From: DATBAK01 sp036787815
GTDB lineage: Bacteria > Actinomycetota > Acidimicrobiia > IMCC26256 > PALSA-610
Reading direction: 5' to 3'
Length of the DNA: 8,652 nucleotides
Assembly (NCBI GenBank): GCA_036787815.1
Contig: DAIQOP010000163.1
Location: forward strand, 1 to 8,652
The translations under genes were made by a program, and so were the position numbers. Below the pieces are notes generated by a model. It was not told the DNA's origin. It worked only from the letters and a program-made list of their open reading frames with translations, and searched no databases. Below, piece after piece: positions 4,630-8,652 of the stretch (positions are counted from its first letter, which is position 1; each line of letters opens with the position of its first letter).

Positions 4630-5397
4630 GTGCGGCTGGCGGGAGAACGAGCGCTCATCACCGGGTCGACCTCGGGAATCGGGCGCGCGATCGCGCAACG
4701 CTTCGCCGAGGAAGGCGCCGCGGTCTGCGTCACGGGGCGCGACCGCACGCGGGGCGATGCGGTCGTCGCGGCCATCGAACGCGGCGGAGGCCGTGCGTGC
4801 TTCGTGCCGGCCGAGCTGCGCGACGAGCACGCGTGCGACGCGCTCGTGGCCGAGGCCGCGGCGGTGCTCGGCGGGCTCAGCGTGCTCGTGAACAACGCGG
4901 CCGGAGGTGAGGACGGCGACGGCGCGGTCGGAGACGTCACCACCGACGCGTGGCAGGCCGTCCTCACCGTCAATCTCACCGCGCCGATGTGGCTGACGCG
5001 CGCCGCGCTCGTGCACCTCCTCGCGAACGAACAGAGCTCGATCGTGAACATCTCGACGCGCCAGGCCGAGCGCGCGAGCCGCGGCTTCGCCGCCTACATC
5101 GCGAGCAAGGGCGGGTTGAACGCGCTCACGCGGTCGATCGCGGTCGACTACGCCGACCGGGGCGTCCGCTGCAACACGATCAGCCCCGGCTACGTGCTGA
5201 ACGACCGCCGCGACGCCGGCATCGATCCCGAGCGGCGTGCCCGCTACGAGGGCATGCACCTCACCCGGCTCGGGAGCGCCGACGACATCGCGTACGCGGC
5301 CGTGTACCTCGCGTCGGCGGAGTCGGGATTCGTGACCGGGTTGAACCTGCAGGTCGACGGGGGCAGCAGCATCGCCCGCGGTCTGACCCTCGGATGA
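4630..5397 (+). CDS. SDR-family NAD(P)-dependent oxidoreductase (catalytic Ser replaced by Thr)
   Basis: A 255-residue classical short-chain dehydrogenase/reductase. The Rossmann nucleotide motif TGSTSGIG (11-18) is followed by TGRDR (35-39) after the second strand; Arg there favours NADP(H). NNAAG (88-92), N115, Y156 and K160 are in place. The residue 13 before the tyrosine, normally catalytic Ser, is T143 (IVNISTRQAERASRGFAAY), confirmed codon by codon. Thr keeps a hydroxyl, so activity is plausible but may be altered. The GTG at 4630 is chosen over an in-frame ATG at 4573 because the latter lies inside map and adds non-family residues. The last codons overlap the next gene by 4 bp (ATGA). 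The pairing with a xylose-isomerase-like barrel suggests a polyol, sugar acid or related substrate. The actual substrate is unknown. Confidence 0.93.
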   Translation: MRLAGERALITGSTSGIGRAIAQRFAEEGAAVCVTGRDRTRGDAVVAAIERGGGRACFVPAELRDEHACDALVAEAAAVLGGLSVLVNNAAGGEDGDGAVGDVTTDAWQAVLTVNLTAPMWLTRAALVHLLANEQSSIVNISTRQAERASRGFAAYIASKGGLNALTRSIAVDYADRGVRCNTISPGYVLNDRRDAGIDPERRARYEGMHLTRLGSADDIAYAAVYLASAESGFVTGLNLQVDGGSSIARGLTLG

Positions 5398-6221
5398 CGG
5401 CCGCGCCGACGGCCATGCATCCGCGCGTCTGCGTGAGCGCGATCTGCACCTACAAGCTCGACCTCGCCGCCGACCTCGACTTCTGGGCGGCGCACCACAT
5501 CGACTGTGTCGGTGTCTCGGTCGCGAAGCTCGAGGCGTTCGGGTGGGACGAAGGCACCCGGCGGGTCGCCGACTCGGGCGTGCGCGTCGCCAACCTCATC
5601 GGGCTCGGACCGTTCGTGCTCACCCGCCCGAAGCAGTGGGAGGCGCAGCGCGAGCGATTGGTGCGCGCGCTCGAGGCCGGTCGTGAGGTGAACGCCGAGT
5701 GCGTGGTGTTCACGACCGGGCCCGCGGGCCCGCTGCCGTGGGACGAGGCCGCCGACGCGCTCGAGACCGCGTTGGGCCCGGTGCTCGCGGAGGCACGCGC
5801 GTTCGGCATCCCGTTCGCCGTCGAGCACACGAACTCGTTGCGGGTCGACGTCGGCTTCGTGCACTCCCTGCGCGACGTCGTCGATCTCGCGCGCCGCCTC
5901 GGCACCGGTGTGTGCATGGAGGTGAACGCGTGCTGGGCCGAACGCGGGCTGGCCGAGACGATCGCCGCATCGATCGACGTCGTCCGGCTCGTGCAGGTGA
6001 GCGATTTCGCGATCGGCACGCTCGCGACGCCCGACCGGCTCGTGCCCGGCGACGGCGACATCCCGCTCGCCCGCATCATGGGCCAGGTGCTCGCCGCCGG
6101 GTACCCCGGAGTCTTCGACCTCGAGCTCATCGGCCCGAAGATCGAGGCCGAGGGCTACGCGGCGGCCGTCCCGCGCGCGGTCGCGAGCCTCGGCGAGCTG
6201 TTGCGCGGCCTCGGCGCCTGA
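5394..6221 (+). CDS. Sugar phosphate isomerase/epimerase-like TIM barrel protein (AP endonuclease 2 superfamily)
   Basis: A 275-residue protein of the xylose isomerase-like TIM barrel superfamily. Landmarks fit beta-strand ends bearing metal or substrate ligands: FAVEHTNSLR (141-150, E144), GVCMEVNACWAERG (172-185, E176), VRLVQVSDF (197-205), PGDGDIPL (218-225) and GVFDLELIGP (239-248, E244). Members isomerise or epimerise sugars and cyclitols (for example inosose, hydroxypyruvate or ketose enzymes), or are dehydratases. The subfamily cannot be told by eye. The ATG at 5394 overlaps the TGA of the SDR gene, so the two are translationally coupled and probably act in one pathway. A second ATG at 5415 is possible. 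The gene ends 4 bp before the stop of the convergent small ORF. Confidence 0.8.
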   Translation: MTAAPTAMHPRVCVSAICTYKLDLAADLDFWAAHHIDCVGVSVAKLEAFGWDEGTRRVADSGVRVANLIGLGPFVLTRPKQWEAQRERLVRALEAGREVNAECVVFTTGPAGPLPWDEAADALETALGPVLAEARAFGIPFAVEHTNSLRVDVGFVHSLRDVVDLARRLGTGVCMEVNACWAERGLAETIAASIDVVRLVQVSDFAIGTLATPDRLVPGDGDIPLARIMGQVLAAGYPGVFDLELIGPKIEAEGYAAAVPRAVASLGELLRGLGA

Positions 6222-6225
6222 CGTT

Positions 6226-6333
6226 TCAGCCCCGCCACCCGACGGGGCCGGCGTGGAAGCCTGCGGTGACGAGCACCTCCTCGTCGCCGTCGACGTCGCC
6301 GGCCATGAGCTCGGCCAGCGCGGCGGCGCTCAC
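6226..6333 (-). CDS. Unrecognised 35-residue small ORF coupled to the thioesterase gene
   Basis: I do not recognise this product (VSAAALAELMAGDVDGDEEV... ending GWRG). It is short, acidic in the middle and has no cysteine, signal peptide or membrane segment. Support for reality is contextual. Its GTG overlaps the thioesterase TGA as GTGA, exactly as the thioesterase start overlaps the SDR stop, and nearly every third codon base is G or C. The frame is also open upstream for about 15 codons inside the thioesterase gene, so a GTG at 6348 is another possible start. Alternatively it is the out-of-frame tail of a once longer thioesterase, or chance. Confidence 0.4.
   Translation of the reverse strand: MSAAALAELMAGDVDGDEEVLVTAGFHAGPVGWRG
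6229..6248. terminator. Possible hairpin terminator between convergent genes
   Basis: GCCCCG (6229-6234) pairs with CGGGGC (6243-6248) around an 8-nt loop, starting 8 nt after the isomerase-like stop codon. It lies inside the last codons of the small minus-strand ORF. No T tract follows on either strand. It could stop plus-strand transcripts and, less well, minus-strand ones. Confidence 0.35.
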
Positions 6334-6833
6334 GACGGCGGACCCCACGCGCGCCGCACGCTCGGGAGCTGCTCGATCTCACGGCCCTCGATCTCGGCGA
6401 CGAGCGCGAAGTAGAAGTCGGGAAAGGCGACGGCGCTGCCGTCGCGCGCGAGCAGCTGCACGACCCAGGCGCGGGCGATCGCGCGCGCCGAGCCCGCCTC
6501 GACGAGCCGCTGCTCGATGATCGCGGCGCGGCCCTCGCGGCGCACGTACCGCATCGCACCGACGTACCGCTCGGAGGGAAGCCCCTCGGACTCGTAGAGC
6601 ACGTGAAGCTCGCGCGCGACCACCACGATCCGCTCGGCGCTCAGATGGGCGCGCCACGCGTGTCCGACGCGATCCTGCACGTACGCGACGCGGATGTCGT
6701 TGAAGATCCGCACGATCGAGGCGTTGTTGAGATGTCCCTGCGCGTCGAAGTCGGTCGGTTCGGGCGCGATCGGGAGGACGAACCGGTAGCCCTCGTCGTG
6801 GAGCACGACCGCCGCGGGCGAGACCGCGCTCAC
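6330..6833 (-). CDS. Hotdog-fold acyl-CoA thioesterase (4HBT/FadM-like)
   Basis: A 167-residue single hotdog-fold protein. PTDFDAQGHLNNASIVRIFNDIR (26-48) carries the D-x-x-GH-x-NN motif of 4-hydroxybenzoyl-CoA thioesterase-like enzymes, with D30 as the likely catalytic or positioning acid and the long central helix following. VVARELHVLYESEG and YVGAMRYVRREGRAAIIEQRLVEAG form the remaining strands. Such enzymes hydrolyse acyl-CoA thioesters in the cytoplasm, and the acyl chain cannot be predicted. The start is the GTG at 6833, which overlaps the TGA of the upstream SDR gene (GTGA). The frame is open further upstream, but those residues lie within the SDR gene. The coupling suggests the SDR product or precursor is a CoA thioester. 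The last residues, WGPPS, follow the domain directly, and a small ORF overlaps the stop. Confidence 0.85.
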   Translation of the reverse strand: MSAVSPAAVVLHDEGYRFVLPIAPEPTDFDAQGHLNNASIVRIFNDIRVAYVQDRVGHAWRAHLSAERIVVVARELHVLYESEGLPSERYVGAMRYVRREGRAAIIEQRLVEAGSARAIARAWVVQLLARDGSAVAFPDFYFALVAEIEGREIEQLPSVRRAWGPPS

Positions 6834-7627
6834 GCCCACATGAAGGCGCCACCGTCGGCCATGAACGTGTGGCCCGTGAGATACCGGCACGCGTCGGAGC
6901 ACAGGAACCAGGCGAGCGGACCGATGTCGAGCTCGGGATCGCCCTGCCGGCCCATCGGGCAGTTCTCGATGAAGATGCGGTAGCCCTCGCTCTGCTTGCC
7001 GGCCTCACCGTGGTGCGTCGCCGCGGCCGGGGCGATGGCGTTCACGCTGATGCCGTCGGCGCCCCATTCGCGCGCCGCGGTACGGGTGAGCGCGCGGATC
7101 GCCTCCTTGGAAGCGTTGTAGGCCGCGAACCCGCGGCCACCGGTGATGCCCATCGACGACGCGAAGTTGACGATGCGACCCCACTGCTGCTCGCGCATGT
7201 GCGGGTAGACCGCCTGCATCGCCCACAGGCTGCCCTTGACCCCCGAGCGGTAGAAGACGTCGACGTCGTCCTCGTCGACCTCGGCGATCGGCGCCATTGG
7301 GCGGAACGTCTGCGCGTTGTTGACCAGCGCGTCGACCCGGCCGAAGCGCTCGACCGTTGCCGCGACCATCGCGTCGATGTCGGAGCGCTGCTGGATGTCG
7401 CACACGACACCGAGGTTCTCGACGCCGAGCTCGCCCAACTCGTCGCACGTCGACTGCATGAGCGCCGGCTTCCACTCCGCCACCACGATGCGCGCCCCGC
7501 CCTTGCCGAGATGGTGGGCGATGCCGCGCCCGATTCCGCGACCCGCGCCGGTCACGACGACGACGCGGCCTTCGACGCCGTGCATCGCCACGGCGTCCGC
7601 CCCGCTGTGACCCAGCTCCTGCGCCAT
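6830..7627 (-). CDS. SDR-family oxidoreductase, atypical active-site surroundings
   Basis: A 265-residue classical-type SDR. TGAGRGIG (26-33) is the cofactor motif; the acidic E51 after the second strand suggests NAD(H), and D77 contacts adenine. NNAQ (103-106) replaces NNAG. The catalytic S157, Y170 and K174 are present with correct 13- and 4-residue spacing. The usual catalytic-tetrad Asn before the fifth helix is replaced by G129 (FYRSGVKGSLW), and the usual PG after strand six is PA (NAIAPAAATHH, 196-206). These differences mark a distinct subfamily and perhaps an unusual substrate pocket. The ATG at 7627 is well supported by GAGGAG 7 nt upstream; an ATG 14 codons later is possible. It heads a coupled set with the thioesterase and a small ORF and is divergent from the SDR gene at 7709. 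Confidence 0.93.
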   Translation of the reverse strand: MAQELGHSGADAVAMHGVEGRVVVVTGAGRGIGRGIAHHLGKGGARIVVAEWKPALMQSTCDELGELGVENLGVVCDIQQRSDIDAMVAATVERFGRVDALVNNAQTFRPMAPIAEVDEDDVDVFYRSGVKGSLWAMQAVYPHMREQQWGRIVNFASSMGITGGRGFAAYNASKEAIRALTRTAAREWGADGISVNAIAPAAATHHGEAGKQSEGYRIFIENCPMGRQGDPELDIGPLAWFLCSDACRYLTGHTFMADGGAFMWA

Positions 7628-7634
7628 CTGCGAT

Positions 7635-7640
7635 CTCCTC
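7635..7640 (-). promoter_or_regulatory. Shine-Dalgarno site for the 7627 SDR gene
   Basis: GAGGAG on the minus strand, 7 nt before the ATG at 7627, fixes that start. TAACGT (7669-7674, minus strand) is a possible -10 box, giving a leader of about 35 nt; no -35 is evident. Confidence 0.65.
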
Positions 7641-7694
7641 GGTGGTGTGCCCGGCCGACCGGCGGGTCACGTTACGGGGCGCTTCCGGCCGCCG

Positions 7695-7700
7695 TACAGT
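7695..7700 (+). promoter_or_regulatory. Candidate -10 box (TACAGT) of a leaderless promoter for the 7709 SDR gene
   Basis: TACAGT fits TANNNT and ends 8 nt before the ATG at 7709, which has no Shine-Dalgarno sequence. Its context, GCCGTACAGTCCGGG, is nearly the same as that at the fur-like promoter. Confidence 0.45.
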
Positions 7701-7708
7701 CCGGGCCC

Positions 7709-8458
7709 ATGAGCGGATCCGTGGTGTTGGTGACCGGCGGTGGGAGTGGCATCGGGCGCGCGACGGCGCAGCTCGCGGCCGAACGCGGCGCGGCCGTCGC
7801 GGTCGTCGATCTGCACGAGGCGAACGCGCGCGAGACCGCGGAGACGATCGAGTCGGCCGGCGGACGCGCGCTCGCGCTCGCGCTCGACGTGGCCGACGAC
7901 ACCGCGGTGGGCGCGGCCGTTGCGACCACCGCCGCGACCCTCGGACGGATCACGGGGGTGGTCACGGCGGCCGGCATCTTCCACGGCCCCGATCTCCGTC
8001 CGATCGAGAGCGTGGGCATCGACGACTTCTTCCGGGTGTTGGCGGTGAACCTCGGCGGCACCTTCTCGGTGATCCGCCACTGCCTGCCCCTGCTCGCCGA
8101 CGGCGGCGGTGCGATCGTCACGATCGCGTCGACCGCCGCGATCCGGGGCCACGGCTTCGGGCCCGGATACACCGCGAGCAAGGGCGGTGTCGACGCGCTC
8201 ACGCGCCTCGTCGCGACGCAGGGCGGGCCCCGTGGCGTCCGCGCCAACTGCATCTGCCCGGGAGGGATCGACACGCCGATGACCGGAGGAACGTTCGCCA
8301 CGCCCGAGGCCGTCGCGCGGGCGAAGCGATCGATCCCGCTCCAGCGCTACGGCGTGCCGTTCGACATCGCGGCGGTCGCGTGCTTCCTGCTCTCCGACGA
8401 CGCCGGGTACCTCAGCGGCCAGACGATCCCCGTGGAGGGCGCGTCGACCATCTCGTGA
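7709..8458 (+). CDS. SDR-family NAD-dependent oxidoreductase
   Basis: A 249-residue classical SDR. TGGGSGIG (9-16) is the cofactor motif, D34 (VVDLHEAN) favours NAD(H), and LDV (59-61) contacts adenine. N114, S141, Y154 and K158 form a complete catalytic tetrad, and CPGGIDTPM (183-191) is the usual post-strand-six loop. TAAG (86-89) stands where NNAG is normal. The C-terminus, LSGQTIPVEGAST, has VEG in place of the common VDGG. The ATG at 7709 is chosen because the Rossmann fold begins at once and a -10 box lies just upstream. The open frame extending back through the minus-strand SDR gene to 6869 is an antisense artefact. The gene is divergent from the SDR/thioesterase set and may belong to the same pathway; the substrate is unknown. 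Confidence 0.94.
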   Translation: MSGSVVLVTGGGSGIGRATAQLAAERGAAVAVVDLHEANARETAETIESAGGRALALALDVADDTAVGAAVATTAATLGRITGVVTAAGIFHGPDLRPIESVGIDDFFRVLAVNLGGTFSVIRHCLPLLADGGGAIVTIASTAAIRGHGFGPGYTASKGGVDALTRLVATQGGPRGVRANCICPGGIDTPMTGGTFATPEAVARAKRSIPLQRYGVPFDIAAVACFLLSDDAGYLSGQTIPVEGASTIS

Positions 8459-8467
8459 GGTGCGGGG

Positions 8468-8652
8468 TCACCCGCCGCTCGGTGGGCGGACGCGTTGTGC
8501 CACGACGACGCCGTCGTGATCCGACCGCACTGCGAACTCGCGACCGAGCAGGCTCTGCAACACCTGTTCGCCGTCGGCGTCGAGGAGGAGCCGGTCGACG
8601 ACGATCCATTGCACCTGCGCCGGGTCGTCGAGGTGCTCCCCGCGCACACCCC
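8468..8652 (-). CDS. C-terminal end of an unidentified protein, possibly a DUF2079-type membrane protein (partial)
   Basis: Only the last 61 codons are in the window and the 5' part lies beyond the right edge. The frame that stops with TGA at 8468-8470 reads ...HLDDPAQVQWIVVDRLLL...EQVLQSLLGREFAVRSDHDGVVVAQRVRPPSGG. This has the alternating strand and helix look and codon use of a real protein. The pattern of a WIVVDR strand followed by an FAVRSDHDGVVVAQR strand recalls the C-terminal soluble ends of actinobacterial DUF2079 or glycosyltransferase-like membrane proteins. That family call is weak, and no membrane segment is visible. It is convergent with the SDR gene, 9 bp away. Confidence 0.6.
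   Translation of the reverse strand, partial: GVRGEHLDDPAQVQWIVVDRLLLDADGEQVLQSLLGREFAVRSDHDGVVVAQRVRPPSGG

Noticed and set aside
3720..5051. Minus-strand open frame (443 codons) opposite map and the SDR gene
   Set aside because: Antisense to two clear enzymes, with no family signature of its own.
6869..7708. Upstream extension of the 7709 SDR frame back to 6869
   Set aside because: The added part is antisense to the minus-strand SDR and has no domain.
8501..8518. Perfect 7-bp stem, 4-nt loop hairpin (CACGACG/CGTCGTG) as terminator for the 7709 SDR
   Set aside because: It lies inside the coding end of the convergent gene, 42 bp past the stop and without a T tract. Codon repetition explains it at least as well.
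1..8652. tRNA, rRNA, CRISPR array, insertion sequence, phage or defence genes
   Set aside because: No spaced direct repeats, cloverleaf sequences, transposase or nuclease-type proteins, or terminal inverted repeats were seen on either strand.

Overview
The window is very GC-rich (well above 65% by eye), with GC-loaded third codon positions, frequent GTG starts and long meaningless open frames opposite real genes. Together with an RsiG-type c-di-GMP anti-sigma factor, a class 1c-like methionine aminopeptidase and start codons that sit right behind a -10-like box, this points to an actinomycete-type genome (Actinomycetota). A deep lineage such as Acidimicrobiia or Thermoleophilia is plausible, but nothing here proves the class. 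It looks like ordinary chromosome: no tRNA, rRNA, IS element, CRISPR array or phage gene was seen. Genes cover almost everything and the largest gap is 121 bp.

Left part (1-2414, all minus strand, read right to left): a SirB1/transglutaminase-like protein, a stand-alone LON N-terminal domain protein, a DksA/TraR-family protein that has lost all four zinc cysteines, a MoaD-type sulfur carrier whose Gly-Gly is followed by seven extra residues, and an RsiG-like c-di-GMP-dependent anti-sigma factor cut by the window edge. The first four are tightly spaced. The DksA-like gene seems to have its own leaderless promoter.

Middle (2497-4619): a Fur/Zur-family metalloregulator, divergent from the SirB1 gene and convergent with a SET-domain lysine methyltransferase gene, with a candidate bidirectional terminator between them. 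The SET gene is divergent from methionine aminopeptidase (map), which carries a basic, Pro/Ala/Gly-rich N-terminal extension.

Right part (4630-8652): a metabolic block. A plus-strand SDR oxidoreductase overlaps by 4 bp with a xylose-isomerase-like TIM barrel gene, suggesting paired oxidoreduction and isomerisation of a sugar, polyol or hydroxy-carbonyl compound. Convergent with it is a minus-strand set in which a second SDR overlaps (GTGA) a hotdog thioesterase, which overlaps (GTGA) a 35-codon ORF that I do not recognise. Divergent from that set is a third SDR, which converges on the C-terminus of a further gene, perhaps a membrane protein. Each of the three SDRs departs from the textbook motifs in a different way.

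No clearly new multi-gene system is visible. The observations most worth a second look are the one-motif RsiG homologue, the masked MoaD tail, the cysteine-free DksA, the recurring GTA(C/G)N(C/G)T box 6-8 nt before SD-less starts, and the small coupled ORF after the thioesterase.
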